This document shows positions 1-9,907 of a stretch of DNA of 64,000 nucleotides, in pieces (the first letter of the stretch is position 1; every line of letters begins with the position of its first letter). Below the pieces are notes generated by a model. That model worked only from the letters and a program-made list of their open reading frames with translations. It did no database searches and was not told the DNA's origin. The position numbers and the translations under genes are program-made. The DNA comes from DSYU01 sp964437595. Lineage in GTDB: Bacteria > Chloroflexota > Anaerolineae > Anaerolineales > Anaerolineaceae. The DNA lies in contig CAYTHO010000005.1 in assembly GCA_964437595.1 (NCBI GenBank), positions 1-64,000 on the forward strand, given 5' to 3'.

Positions 1-26
1 TCAGGCCCAGCGGATGCTGGGCCTGA
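1..26 (-). terminator. Intrinsic-type hairpin after the DUF2298 gene
   Basis: An 11-bp perfect inverted repeat (1-11 with 16-26, loop GGAT) lies 14 bp past the stop codon of the minus-strand gene ending at 40. Any downstream T-run would lie outside the window, so its strength cannot be judged. Confidence 0.6.
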
Positions 27-39
27 CTCATCATATCTT

Positions 40-3000
40 TTATCGCTTCACCTTATAAATGGCCGTCATTCCCTCTTCATACACCTTATCCCACAGCACG
101 CCGTTATATTGTTCGAACTTATCTAGGCCGGGGCCAGGGTACCAGGCTTTCTCCACCTGGCCGAAGAGGATGTACTGGACGTTGTACTTGTCCAGGAACG
201 CACGGGCCAGGTCGGGGTCGGTGGTCTGGTAGAAGGCGGTGATCTCGTCGATGCGGTCGAAGACCCAGTAGTCCGGGGTGACGGCGCGCTGCTGGCGCTC
301 GTGCCAGTTCCAGCCAACCACGCCCGGCAGCCCGGTATAAATGGTGACGCGCGTGCCCCAGTGGCGGTATTCGGGCGTGTTGGCCTCCACGATCACCGGC
401 GAGCCGGGCACATTTTGCTGCATCCAGCGGATAGCGCGGTAATCCTGGCTCAGGTCCATGTCGATGCTGGACTGGTCGTCCTGCCCGTCCAGCAGGCGGG
501 CATACTGCATATACGCCATCCCGTCCAGCGTATGGGGCGCATCGGGCGCCATGCGGTCGTTGATCTTGCCCTGCGCGGCAGTCAGCGGGTATAAGGCCGC
601 GCCAGCCACCAGCAGGCCCAAAACCACCAGCCAGCCCATGCTCCAGGCATAGTGCCAGCCGCGCAGCTTGCCCCACAGCCAGGCCAGCGCGGCGGCGGCG
701 CTCAACGAAAGCATGGCCCAGGCCTGGTAATAGAACTTGAATACCGTGTTCATGCGGCCAATATCGCCCTTCACTGCCACCAGCTCGACCGCCAGGGTCA
801 GCAGCAGGGCCGTGCCGGTGAGGAACAGCACAAAGCGTTTGGCATCCGGCAGGTCCGGGCGGAACAGCAGCGCCACCACCCACAGGCCCAGCGGTACGAC
901 GATTAGCGCCACCCATACCTTCAGCACCAGCAGCGCCAGCAGGGCAATCAACGCCAGCAGGAGGAAGATCGCCCCCAGCAGGCCGTACTTGCTCAGTTTT
1001 CGCAGCGCCGAAACCGGCGTGGCTGCCATCCAATCCACCGCTTCATCGAACAGCCAGGTGGCGATGACGAACAGGAACAGTCCCCAATGCACCAGGTACG
1101 AGCCCAGCCCGGTGCGCTGGTTTTTCCAAATTTCCAGCGCGTTATAGCCCTGCCCAAACCAGGTATCGAAGGGGGCATAGAGCAGGAGAGCCAGCCCCAC
1201 CAGCACAGCCGTCGGAGCCAGGGCGTTCAGCCAGCGCGCGCCGAACAGCCGGTCGTCCTCTTTTGCGGTCCACTGGCTGTACGCCAGCAGCAGCGCCGCG
1301 AGGGTGAGATAGGTGTACTGGTCCCAGGTGTTGGCCGGGCGCAGCGCGCCCGCCGCCAGCGCGCCCCGCAGCAGGGCCAGCGCCAGCGAACATTTCCTCC
1401 AGCGCCCATCCGCCAGCCCCCAACGGCCCTTGCCCAACACCATGCCCAGCGCCCAGGCCACCACCAGCAGGGTCACCGGCAGGGCCATCAGGTGCGCGTG
1501 CAGGTCAGCGTAGAGGAAGGTGAAGAAGGGGAACTCGGTGATCTCGTTACCCGCCTCGGGCTGGATGGCGCGGCTGGGTTTCCAGTACCAGTCGGCCTCC
1601 GAATACGGCAGAGCGGTCCCCTGCGCGGTGAACAGCTTGCCGATGCCCTGCGCCGCCCAGCCGATCTGCTGGAAGACGTTGCCGGCTTCGCGTTCTTCGG
1701 TGGAGACGACGATATTCTGGAAACCCTGCCAGAACATGCGCACCGTGCCCAGGTTGCCAAGCAGCAGGAGGGCCGTAACCGCGGCTAACCCGGCGAGGAA
1801 AGGTGCCTGAGGGCGCCGCTGGCGAGGAGGACGCGAATCCGCGCTGTCCTCTGACTCCGGCTCTGCGCTGCCGCCTTCGGAAACTCCATCTTCCGCGGGC
1901 AGAACCGCGGGCGCCGTTTTGCGGGTCGCTTCCAGCAGATTCCAGCCCACGCTGAAGGCCCCCAGCCCAACCATGCTGAACAGCGCCGGGAGGATCAGGT
2001 TATAGGCCACGGAGGGGGTAATCCCCAGCAGCTTGACCGGCATGCCGACGATCACGTAGCCATAATAATAGTAGTTGATATATCCGCCCGCGAACCACGG
2101 ATCGTAGGGTGGGAATACCGTGCTCTTCAAGACCGCATTGAAGAAAGAGAAATCCATGGGCTTTTCGCCGCCGTAGTACAGGTGCCACAGGTCGGGGTTG
2201 CCCAGGCGGATCAGCAGGTCGATGGCAAACAAAACCAGCGCCACCAGCTCCACGGAGAGGAAATACCCGCGCTTTCCGCGCCATTCTTCACGCAGTTCCG
2301 CGCGCTGCAGAAAGCCCAGCCCGATCCCCACCAGCGCCAGCACGGCGAAAATCGCCGCCAGCAGGCCGCGGGTGACGGGCACGCCCAGCGAGCCCAAAAT
2401 CCAGGCCAGGTAGCCAAAGATCACCAGCCCGGCGATGCGCGCCAGCGGGTAGCCTTTATCGGCCAGGCCGGGCAGCGCCAGGCGCACCAGCGGGTAGGTC
2501 AGCACGCCCAGCAGCAGCAGGAACAGGTAGAACACCCCCAGCCCCACCGCCGGGTAGCGGTTGTGCAGGCCTTCGGGCGGGAACAAGGCTGACCACGTGC
2601 CGCCCGCTTGCTGCACCGCCCACAGGGTCGAGGGCAGCATCAGGTCTTTCCAGTCGCCGGCCTTTTTGGGGGTCACGTGGATCACTTTGCTCAGGTCCAC
2701 CCGGCCCAGCGCGGCCTGCGCCTGGGCGGGGTTGTAATCCGCGCGTTTCTGGAAAATCATCACCTTGGCGTGGTCATATACGGTGAAGGCTTCTTCGGCG
2801 AACTGGTCGTTGATGCGCAGCGGGCCGAGGTTGGGGTACGAAGTTTCTACCCTTACCAGGTCGAAGCCCAACTCGCCCTGGAACATGCCCACCTCAGCCA
2901 CGCGGTAGCACCATTCCACTTCTTTATCCGCCGGGCAGCCCAGCAGGCGTCGGTAGAACTCGGTGGTGAGTGGGTGGCGCATGGGCAGGCGGGTGGTGGT

Positions 3001-5970
3001 GCCCCACTGGCGGTTGGAAGACATAAAGATGTAATCGGCCTGGTCGAGGATGTTGAGAAAGCGGTCGCGCTTCTCGGCTTTATCGTCCCAGTACATCTCG
3101 AAGTTCAAATCGCCGCGGTAGATGCCGCCGTACGGATCGTAGTTATCCTGGCGGAAGGGCAGGCCCATATCCCAGGTCGATTCGTTGGCGGTCGCCACGC
3201 CGCGCACCGCCAACGCGCCGCGATCCGGGGCCAGGGTGAGCGAATAGATCTCGTTTTTCACCAGGCTCACCGGCGCGTCCAGTTCGAAGATCAGGGCTTG
3301 CCCGCGCGCGTCCCCGGCGGGGGTCAGGTCGGCGGAGCGCTGCACCTGCTGGAGGGGGCTGCCAACGCTCGCGCCGCCGAAGAAGGAAAGGGTCAGCCCG
3401 GTGGCAGCGCCGGAGAATTCCAGTTGGGCCGCGCGCGGCAGGGTGATGCGGGATACCTGCGCGTCCTGGTGGGCGGTAAAGGTAAAGACCAGCGGGGCAT
3501 CCGGGCGGGCCAGCGCCGCCAGGTCGGGGAGCAGGGTGGTGAAAGGCCGGTCGAAGAAGTTCAGCTCCAGCGCCTGCCCGGGTTCGACCGGTACGCTGGA
3601 GGTGATCGCGACCAGGTAATTGACCCCTGGCTCAAATTTCACCGGCGGCTCGAAGCGCACCAGCAGTTCCGGACTGCCTTCCTCGCTTACGCCGGTCGCC
3701 ACCTGCTGCTCGCCAGACAGGGGTTCTTTGACGATCACAGTGGCAAGCGCCTGTTCATTTGCGCCCAGCTGCGTGCCCGCCGGGAAGCGCATCTGCCGCA
3801 GCATGCCGCCTTTGGGCAGCATGAGGTTCGCCATGCCCTCGCCGGGGTCCTGGTAGGCAGTGGTATCCACCCGTTCGTACAAATTGAGCTTCACCGCGCC
3901 GTTCAGGTACAGGCTGATGTCGCTCTCGGGCACTGGCTCGCCCGTTTCCGCCTGGATCACGTCCAACAGCAGGCCGTAGCGGCGGCTGGCGTCCAGGCCC
4001 GGCAGGGCCTTTACGGCCAGTTCCAGCCGCTCCACCTTGCCGGGGGCCGGGAAGGGCGCGATCACTTGGGCGGCCTCTCCGGCGGTGCGCGGGTCCACCA
4101 GCCGGGCGCGCAGTCGCAGGGCATCCAGGCTCAGGCGCCCGGTGGTAATCACCTGCATATTCTCGATGGTGATCGAGGAGAGAACCCCCGCGCGGGTATT
4201 GTCGAAGAGGAGCGTGTACGCCTGCCCGCCCTGGATATTCGCATTCGCATTGATGGCGAGAAGCTGGCGCCAGGACGCACCATCCGCGGACTGGCCTTCC
4301 AGGTTGACCGGGCCGGGAATGTTCTCGAAGATCCAGCGGCTGGCAGCCACGCGCGACTCGGGACGAGTGTAGATGCGGGTGAAAGCGAAGGCCCAGGACA
4401 GCGTGAGAAGGACAACGAGAACGCCCGCCGCGCTGACTGCCACGCGCCACAGCCCTACTCGCGAGCGGCGCGGGCGCAGACGGAAAATTTCCAGGCGGGG
4501 CTGGGCCCACAGGTTCCCAAGCCCCCAGGCAGCCAGGACCACCAGCGTGGGGTACACCGGGAGCTGGTAGCGCATGGTGGGATTCCAGGCCATCGACTGC
4601 CAGGTGAAGTAGGCCGCCGTCCACAGCCACACCAGCAGGACGCCCGGCCACGGCCCCTGCAGCAGCGCGGAGCTGAGGGCGCCCCACAGCCCGCCCTGCC
4701 ATGGAGCTGCCCCCCGTCCATCCTCGCCGGGCGGGACCACAGTCGCCTCGGAAGGGGTATCCGTGACAGTAATGAAGGACCCACCAGCGACGGGATACGC
4801 TTCTGACCGAAGCGTGCCGCCAGCCAGAACAGGCGAGGCCTGGGCCGCGATCCGCAGCGGTTCGCCGTTCAGTTCAACCGCCGCCGCTTTGTGCCTCGCC
4901 GCGCGCAGGCGCTCGAAGGCCCGCACGGCAAACAGGAAAAACCCGGCCCAGGCGACGATGCCCAGCGGCAGGCCCAGCCCCCACAGCACCATATTTTTCA
5001 GCGAGAACAGGTGGTTGCGGTCGGCCCACTGCAGCGCGGGCGGAAAATCCACATCCCCGGCAGACTGGGTCGCCAGCTCGCGGATAGAGTCTATCCAGCC
5101 GTCGTCGATGCTGATATCGAAAAAGCCCGGCCCGCTGAAGGCATACGGCTGGCCCAGGCGGAAGACCAGCAGGGCCACCCCACCCGCGGCGAAGGCATAC
5201 ATCAGCAGGCGCGGCCACCAGGATTCTAGCTCCCGCCGGGGCAGGCGCGCCAGGCGCAGGATCAGCGCGGCGGGCAGCAGGAAGGCGACCAGCGCGGTGT
5301 TGATCTTACAGGACATGGCTAACCCTACCGCCAGCCCGTACCACAGGCACAGCTTGAGAATATCGTTGGGCCTGGCGCCGTCTGGCTCGGAGACCAGCAG
5401 CACGCCGATATAGATAGCCAGGGTGGTGAAAAAGGTCGAGAAGGTGTCGCTGGTGAAGAAATGTGACTGCTGGATGGGCAGCACGGAGGCCGCCGACAGC
5501 AGCCCGCCCACCGCCGCCACCTTCCAGCCTGCCAGCCGTTCCAGGATCAGGAAAACCAGCATCACGGTCAGCAGGTCCAGCAGGGCAGACAGGCCGCGCC
5601 CGGTCTTTAGGATATTATCCCAACCGGTATCTTCGAAGAACCAGCCGGTGGCGTAACGAGTGAGGATGACCGGCAAGTCGCCGTAAACGAAAAAGACATG
5701 CCCGCGGTTGGCTGGGTTGAGGGTGGAATTGGCCGTGTCGAAATAATCCCCCGCATCCTCGACTGGGGCAATATCGGCCACCACCCAGACCAGGAAGCGC
5801 TCGTCCGGGTGGGGATAGGCATAATCGCCCCACATAAGGCCGACGAAGCGGAAGTACGCGCCGGCGAGCAATACCACAGCCAGCGCCAGAACAGGCAGCA
5901 GCCGCCCGAGGGTCAATGCGGGCGCAGGCGCGGCGACAGGCGCCATTTCTTCTCTATGCGACAAAGCCAT
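40..5970 (-). CDS. Giant membrane protein: GT-C glycosyltransferase-like half fused to DUF2298 (Chlor_Arch_YYY)
   Basis: A 1976-residue polytopic membrane protein. The N-terminal ~600 residues look like a GT-C/PMT-type glycosyltransferase: many membrane helices and an early acidic motif HPDE at residues 54-57, where such enzymes hold a metal/lipid-phosphate site. Residues ~600-1150 are mostly non-membrane and beta-rich, probably extracytoplasmic. From ~1200 on the protein is again polytopic and carries the DUF2298 hallmarks: a tyrosine cluster (YINYYYYGY), ADLHAHLMALP, RPANTWDQ and GRMNTVFKFYYQAW. DUF2298 is known mainly from Chloroflexota and archaea and has no settled function; transfer of sugar from a polyprenyl-phosphate donor to a surface glycan or protein is inferred. 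A GTG two codons upstream (5976) is possible, but GAAGG five bases before the ATG at 5970 favours that start. It is last in a minus-strand series. Confidence 0.9.
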   Translation of the reverse strand: MALSHREEMAPVAAPAPALTLGRLLPVLALAVVLLAGAYFRFVGLMWGDYAYPHPDERFLVWVVADIAPVEDAGDYFDTANSTLNPANRGHVFFVYGDLPVILTRYATGWFFEDTGWDNILKTGRGLSALLDLLTVMLVFLILERLAGWKVAAVGGLLSAASVLPIQQSHFFTSDTFSTFFTTLAIYIGVLLVSEPDGARPNDILKLCLWYGLAVGLAMSCKINTALVAFLLPAALILRLARLPRRELESWWPRLLMYAFAAGGVALLVFRLGQPYAFSGPGFFDISIDDGWIDSIRELATQSAGDVDFPPALQWADRNHLFSLKNMVLWGLGLPLGIVAWAGFFLFAVRAFERLRAARHKAAAVELNGEPLRIAAQASPVLAGGTLRSEAYPVAGGSFITVTDTPSEATVVPPGEDGRGAAPWQGGLWGALSSALLQGPWPGVLLVWLWTAAYFTWQSMAWNPTMRYQLPVYPTLVVLAAWGLGNLWAQPRLEIFRLRPRRSRVGLWRVAVSAAGVLVVLLTLSWAFAFTRIYTRPESRVAASRWIFENIPGPVNLEGQSADGASWRQLLAINANANIQGGQAYTLLFDNTRAGVLSSITIENMQVITTGRLSLDALRLRARLVDPRTAGEAAQVIAPFPAPGKVERLELAVKALPGLDASRRYGLLLDVIQAETGEPVPESDISLYLNGAVKLNLYERVDTTAYQDPGEGMANLMLPKGGMLRQMRFPAGTQLGANEQALATVIVKEPLSGEQQVATGVSEEGSPELLVRFEPPVKFEPGVNYLVAITSSVPVEPGQALELNFFDRPFTTLLPDLAALARPDAPLVFTFTAHQDAQVSRITLPRAAQLEFSGAATGLTLSFFGGASVGSPLQQVQRSADLTPAGDARGQALIFELDAPVSLVKNEIYSLTLAPDRGALAVRGVATANESTWDMGLPFRQDNYDPYGGIYRGDLNFEMYWDDKAEKRDRFLNILDQADYIFMSSNRQWGTTTRLPMRHPLTTEFYRRLLGCPADKEVEWCYRVAEVGMFQGELGFDLVRVETSYPNLGPLRINDQFAEEAFTVYDHAKVMIFQKRADYNPAQAQAALGRVDLSKVIHVTPKKAGDWKDLMLPSTLWAVQQAGGTWSALFPPEGLHNRYPAVGLGVFYLFLLLLGVLTYPLVRLALPGLADKGYPLARIAGLVIFGYLAWILGSLGVPVTRGLLAAIFAVLALVGIGLGFLQRAELREEWRGKRGYFLSVELVALVLFAIDLLIRLGNPDLWHLYYGGEKPMDFSFFNAVLKSTVFPPYDPWFAGGYINYYYYGYVIVGMPVKLLGITPSVAYNLILPALFSMVGLGAFSVGWNLLEATRKTAPAVLPAEDGVSEGGSAEPESEDSADSRPPRQRRPQAPFLAGLAAVTALLLLGNLGTVRMFWQGFQNIVVSTEEREAGNVFQQIGWAAQGIGKLFTAQGTALPYSEADWYWKPSRAIQPEAGNEITEFPFFTFLYADLHAHLMALPVTLLVVAWALGMVLGKGRWGLADGRWRKCSLALALLRGALAAGALRPANTWDQYTYLTLAALLLAYSQWTAKEDDRLFGARWLNALAPTAVLVGLALLLYAPFDTWFGQGYNALEIWKNQRTGLGSYLVHWGLFLFVIATWLFDEAVDWMAATPVSALRKLSKYGLLGAIFLLLALIALLALLVLKVWVALIVVPLGLWVVALLFRPDLPDAKRFVLFLTGTALLLTLAVELVAVKGDIGRMNTVFKFYYQAWAMLSLSAAAALAWLWGKLRGWHYAWSMGWLVVLGLLVAGAALYPLTAAQGKINDRMAPDAPHTLDGMAYMQYARLLDGQDDQSSIDMDLSQDYRAIRWMQQNVPGSPVIVEANTPEYRHWGTRVTIYTGLPGVVGWNWHERQQRAVTPDYWVFDRIDEITAFYQTTDPDLARAFLDKYNVQYILFGQVEKAWYPGPGLDKFEQYNGVLWDKVYEEGMTAIYKVKR

Positions 5971-6044
5971 GAACACCTTCTAAAGTACAGGGTTGGGTGT
6001 AATGCCAATCATCTCATTCTCCGCGCGGGCGGAACCATTCAGGT

Positions 6045-8561
6045 TCAGGCCTGTTCTGGCACAACAACGCGAACAATTGTACCCTTTCCTGGGCTAGAAA
6101 TCACGCGCATTTCCCCGCCCAATGACTCGGCCCGTTCCACGCCGCCCAACAGGCCCAGGTGGCCCTGGCGCGCCATCTCGACCCAGCGCTCCGGAACCTG
6201 AAAGCCGATACCGTTATCCTCGACCTCCAGGACAACGTCCCCGCCCTGCTTTTTCAAGCGAATGATGACCTGGGTAGCGCGCGCGTGGCGGATCACGTTA
6301 GTCACCGCCACCTGGTAAATGCGGAACAGCCCCAGGCGAGCGCGTTCAGAAAGGGCGCGGTCCGAGAATACGCTCTCTGCCAGCGGATGTTCGCCTTGCG
6401 CGGCATTGCCCTCCTTGCGGTCCGCTGCGTGCTGCATCTCCTCCGGCAGGTCCAGGATGATCTTCAGCGCGGGCTGGCTCCGGCGGAACTGCTCGCAGTG
6501 CGAGCGAATGGCCGCGCCCAGGCCAAAACGGGTCAGCACCGGAGGGCGCAGTTCCATCGAGGTGGCCCGCAGGGTATCAATGACGCGCTGGATCGCGCCC
6601 TGCAGCGCAGCCAGCGATTCATCGTCTTTGCCGCCTGGGAAGGCCCCGTCCATCAGGCGGAGCTGGAGCGACAACGCGTACAAATCCTGAATAGGCCCAT
6701 CGTGCAGTTCGCGCGCCAGGTTGAGCCGCTGCGCCTCCGCGCCATCCGCCAGGCGGCGCTGGATTTCGTTCAGGTCGGCTTCCATGCGCTTGCGCTCCGC
6801 CAGCTCAGTCTGTGCTTTTTCATACAGGGCGGCGTTATTCAACAACAGCGCCGCGCGGCCCGCCAGGGCTTCGAGGAAAACCTGGTCTTCATTCGAATAG
6901 GAATGGCCGGGGCAGTCGCGCGTGACGCTCAGCGTGCCAAACAGGTAATCTTGAACGATCAGCGGCGCGATGATGATGCTGTGAACGCTGAAGCGCTCCA
7001 GGACCGGCCATACATCCGGATCGAACTGGGCCCGCACTTCTTCTTGCGATACAACGGGGATCAACACCGGCGCGGTTTGCACGGCAGCCTCGCTCCCCAT
7101 CTGAACCGCGATTTTGTGAACCATGCTTTTATGGATCTCCGCCACCACGCGGTAGCCGCCAGGGTCGGGGTGGTAAAAGGCGACTGGAATCAAGTCCTCG
7201 CGGTCTTCTGAGAAGACTGCCACCTGGCAGGCATCGCCGATCAATTCCGCCACGCGGCGGGTGAGGATGTCCAGTGTTTTCTGGTAGTCGAGGCCGGCCC
7301 CGGCCATCAGGCGGGTCAGCTCGGCCTGGGCGGATAAGCGGGTATAGGCCTCGCGCGCCTGCTCTTCAGCATTGCGCCGCAGGGTGATATCGCTCTGGAT
7401 GCATACATAGCCGGTGACGTTATCCTCATCATCCCACAGTGAGGTGATCTTGATTTCCACCGGAATGCGGCGGCCATTTTTGCACGTCTGCACCACTTCG
7501 CCCGTAAACTGCCCGGTCTTCGCCAGGTTGTCCAGGAAGGAGTCGCGGTCGCCCTCTTGAAATTCCGTGCGCAGGAGATCGCCAAACTTGCGCCCGATGA
7601 CGTCCTCGCGCTTCCAGCCGAAAATATACTCGGCGGCGTGGTTCCAGGTGGTGTAGCAAAAATTCTGATCGAGCGCCACCACCGCATCGGTAATGTGCTC
7701 CAGCAGGTAGCCCTGGTATTCCAACACCTTGCGGGAGCGCTCCCGCTCGGTTACATCCAGCAGGTTGAGAATCACGCCCGACACGGTGCCATCTGGCTCT
7801 TTCACCGGCTGGAGATTCCAGTCCCAAAAGCTGACCCCGCGCTCGGGATGGGCCGAGAACTCAAACGGTTTGGCAAAGGCCGTGAACGGCTCGCCGGTCT
7901 CGATCACCCAACGGAAGATGGCCTCGGCCTCGTCATTGGGATACAGGTCGAAGTGATTCTTCCCGGGAAAGAAATCCTCGGTTTTACCATCGGATTCGGC
8001 GTAGCGCCGGTTGACGCGGATGAAATTGAAATCGCGGTCGAGATAAGCGATTGCCACGTGCAGCATGGAGAACACCCGCTCAAACAGCTCGTAGGTTTCG
8101 GCCAGCGTGCGCGTGCGCTCGATGACCCGCGCTTCCAGCACTTCATTCATCTCCTCCAGCCGCGCCTGAATCTGCTGGCGCTCGATCGCGTAGCGGATGG
8201 TGCGCTCGAGCAGCGGGGCGGTGATCTGCGACTTTTCCAGGTAATCGGATACCCCGGCTTTCATCGCCTCCAAGTCCAGGGCATAACTGGAGTGGCCGGT
8301 CAGCAGGATGACCGGCGCTCGGCAGCCGCTTTCGCGCGCGGCGCGCAGAAAATCCAGCCCGTTGCGCGAGCCCAGGTCGAAGTCGATCAGGACCACATCT
8401 GGGCGGTTCTCCGCGAGGTTCAACAAGGCGGCTTCGAAGCTGGCGGCCCAGACCAGGGTGAACTGGCCCTGCCTGGATTCCTTCAAAAAATTCCGGGTCA
8501 GGATGTAATCATCCTCGTCATCCTCGACCAGAAGAATATTCCACATGGTATTCAGGTTCAT
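6045..8561 (-). CDS. Hybrid sensor histidine kinase: receiver-PAS-PAS-GAF-HisKA_3-HATPase
   Basis: An 838-residue cytoplasmic signalling protein. Order of parts: receiver domain (about 6-125) with phospho-acceptor D60 in VVLIDFD and the LLTGHS/Lys elements; a coiled linker; two PAS domains (about 160-275 and 285-400); a GAF domain (about 415-575); a NarX-type dimerisation domain with phospho-accepting H620 in ARELHDGPIQ; and a C-terminal ATPase domain with ELRPP, VEDNGIGF and GLLGG. No membrane segment is seen, so the signal is probably intracellular. The receiver at the N-terminus suggests input from another kinase. The ATG at 8561 has GGAGG about nine bases upstream. The UroD-like gene upstream ends only 30 bp away, so the two are probably co-transcribed. 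No cognate DNA-binding regulator is adjacent. Confidence 0.93.
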   Translation of the reverse strand: MNLNTMWNILLVEDDEDDYILTRNFLKESRQGQFTLVWAASFEAALLNLAENRPDVVLIDFDLGSRNGLDFLRAARESGCRAPVILLTGHSSYALDLEAMKAGVSDYLEKSQITAPLLERTIRYAIERQQIQARLEEMNEVLEARVIERTRTLAETYELFERVFSMLHVAIAYLDRDFNFIRVNRRYAESDGKTEDFFPGKNHFDLYPNDEAEAIFRWVIETGEPFTAFAKPFEFSAHPERGVSFWDWNLQPVKEPDGTVSGVILNLLDVTERERSRKVLEYQGYLLEHITDAVVALDQNFCYTTWNHAAEYIFGWKREDVIGRKFGDLLRTEFQEGDRDSFLDNLAKTGQFTGEVVQTCKNGRRIPVEIKITSLWDDEDNVTGYVCIQSDITLRRNAEEQAREAYTRLSAQAELTRLMAGAGLDYQKTLDILTRRVAELIGDACQVAVFSEDREDLIPVAFYHPDPGGYRVVAEIHKSMVHKIAVQMGSEAAVQTAPVLIPVVSQEEVRAQFDPDVWPVLERFSVHSIIIAPLIVQDYLFGTLSVTRDCPGHSYSNEDQVFLEALAGRAALLLNNAALYEKAQTELAERKRMEADLNEIQRRLADGAEAQRLNLARELHDGPIQDLYALSLQLRLMDGAFPGGKDDESLAALQGAIQRVIDTLRATSMELRPPVLTRFGLGAAIRSHCEQFRRSQPALKIILDLPEEMQHAADRKEGNAAQGEHPLAESVFSDRALSERARLGLFRIYQVAVTNVIRHARATQVIIRLKKQGGDVVLEVEDNGIGFQVPERWVEMARQGHLGLLGGVERAESLGGEMRVISSPGKGTIVRVVVPEQA

Positions 8562-8591
8562 CGATGGTATCCTCCGGGGCGGGCTGCCAGC

Positions 8592-9833
8592 CTACCCGCG
8601 CTGGCTGGCAATTTCCTGGCGGGCGATGCGCGTCCAGGCATCAAAGCGTTCGGGGTGATTCTCGCAGGTATGGGTGTCTTTCAAGATCATTTCCAGCACG
8701 CAGCCGTTCGCCCGGCAGACATCCAGGGTGTGGCGAATATACGCGCGAATCAAGTCTTCATCGAACATGCCCGCCAGGTGCGCGGGCTGGGGCTTCCACG
8801 AATAGATGGCGCGGTCCCGCAGCTTTTCGGCGGAGCGGTCCACATCGGCGAAAGGCGAAATAGAGACGCGGCGCATGCGCGGCAAAGCCAGCACATCTTC
8901 CAGCTTGCGCGACAGGTCTTCGCAGCAGCCGTAGCCGGTGAGACCAAAGGGTTCGAGCAGCTCGCGCTCGTAGCGCATGGCAAAATCGCGGTGCATGCGC
9001 GGCGATACCCCTGCCAGTTCCTGCGACTCGGCGCTGGCCCACATATCAATGGGGCGCACGCGCTGGGGGTCGAAACCAGGCGCGGGCAGTTGGTCGGTGT
9101 AGCCGTTGCCGCCCGAGCTGTGGTAGGTATTGTCGTTGTTGAGGCTGAGCAGGTTGAGGTCGATCATCTGCTGGAGCAGGCGCTTGTGGCCCTCAGTAAA
9201 GAAGGACATGGCTTCGTGGATCATGTCAGGCGCGTCGAGAAAGTCGGTGAGGAATTCAGTCTCGCCGCGCAGGTAAATGTACTGCTGCCAGAGGTGGTAA
9301 GAGATATGCGCCACGCCTTTGCGCTTCACCGCCAGGATATCGCCGAACAGCGCCTGGGCCTCTTCCAACCGGCGCTGGTGACCGGCGGCATCGTAGACTA
9401 AATCCGGGTAACGCAGTTTTTTCAGGTCGGCGGGCTCGCGCAGCACCGGCACGATGCGGTACGCCCCGCGCGACTCCGAACTGGGCGCGCGCAGCGGCTC
9501 CAATCCCCAGCCGGTGTCTTTCAGGTCCGCGCCCACCACCCACTCGGCCTCGATAACGCTATCATCCTGGAAATGCTCGAAGGTGTAAATGCGCTGGCGC
9601 AGGTCGTTCTCCAAGGCGCGGGCGGAATCGCTCTGGCAGGTCAGGCGGGCGGGCGGCAGCAACTCTTCCCAGGCGCCTTCGGGGAAAACGAGCATCATTG
9701 GCGCTGTGGAACGCAGACTGTTGTGCTCCACCCAGCGCCTGCGGCGGTCCGCAATTTCCGGGCGGGCGGCAATTTCCGCGACGCGCATGGCCAGTTCACG
9801 CAGGATGGTTCGGTCGGAAGGGGAAATGGACAT
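8592..9833 (-). CDS. UroD-like (uroporphyrinogen decarboxylase / corrinoid methyltransferase superfamily) protein
   Basis: A 413-residue soluble protein that I place in the UroD-like TIM-barrel superfamily, which includes uroporphyrinogen decarboxylase and MtaA/CmuA-type cobalamin methyltransferases. Supporting features are an RIVPVLREPADLKKL-type segment, the GYGCCEDLSRKL region in the second half, and a late HTC motif (KDTHTCENHP) resembling the HxC zinc ligands of the methyltransferase branch. The heme enzyme is normally ~350 residues with a different N-terminus, so a heme role is unlikely; a methyl-transfer or unknown role is more plausible but unproven. GAGGTG six bases before the ATG supports the start. 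It sits 30 bp upstream of a hybrid kinase and 74 bp downstream of mraY on the same strand. Confidence 0.6.
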   Translation of the reverse strand: MSISPSDRTILRELAMRVAEIAARPEIADRRRRWVEHNSLRSTAPMMLVFPEGAWEELLPPARLTCQSDSARALENDLRQRIYTFEHFQDDSVIEAEWVVGADLKDTGWGLEPLRAPSSESRGAYRIVPVLREPADLKKLRYPDLVYDAAGHQRRLEEAQALFGDILAVKRKGVAHISYHLWQQYIYLRGETEFLTDFLDAPDMIHEAMSFFTEGHKRLLQQMIDLNLLSLNNDNTYHSSGGNGYTDQLPAPGFDPQRVRPIDMWASAESQELAGVSPRMHRDFAMRYERELLEPFGLTGYGCCEDLSRKLEDVLALPRMRRVSISPFADVDRSAEKLRDRAIYSWKPQPAHLAGMFDEDLIRAYIRHTLDVCRANGCVLEMILKDTHTCENHPERFDAWTRIARQEIASQRG

Positions 9834-9907
9834 GGATCACCTCATCAGCGCCAGGTGTTAATACAATTCACTATTTCATCAAACAATTGGTTCGAATATA
9901 TCCTATT

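Noticed and set aside
2608..4806. Long plus-strand open frame (732 codons) opposite the DUF2298 gene
   Set aside because: It mirrors a strongly supported membrane-protein gene, has no domain signatures and arises from GC-rich codon bias.
7557..9401. Long plus-strand open frame (614 codons) across the kinase and UroD-like genes
   Set aside because: Antisense shadow spanning two real genes and their gap; no recognisable motifs or SD.
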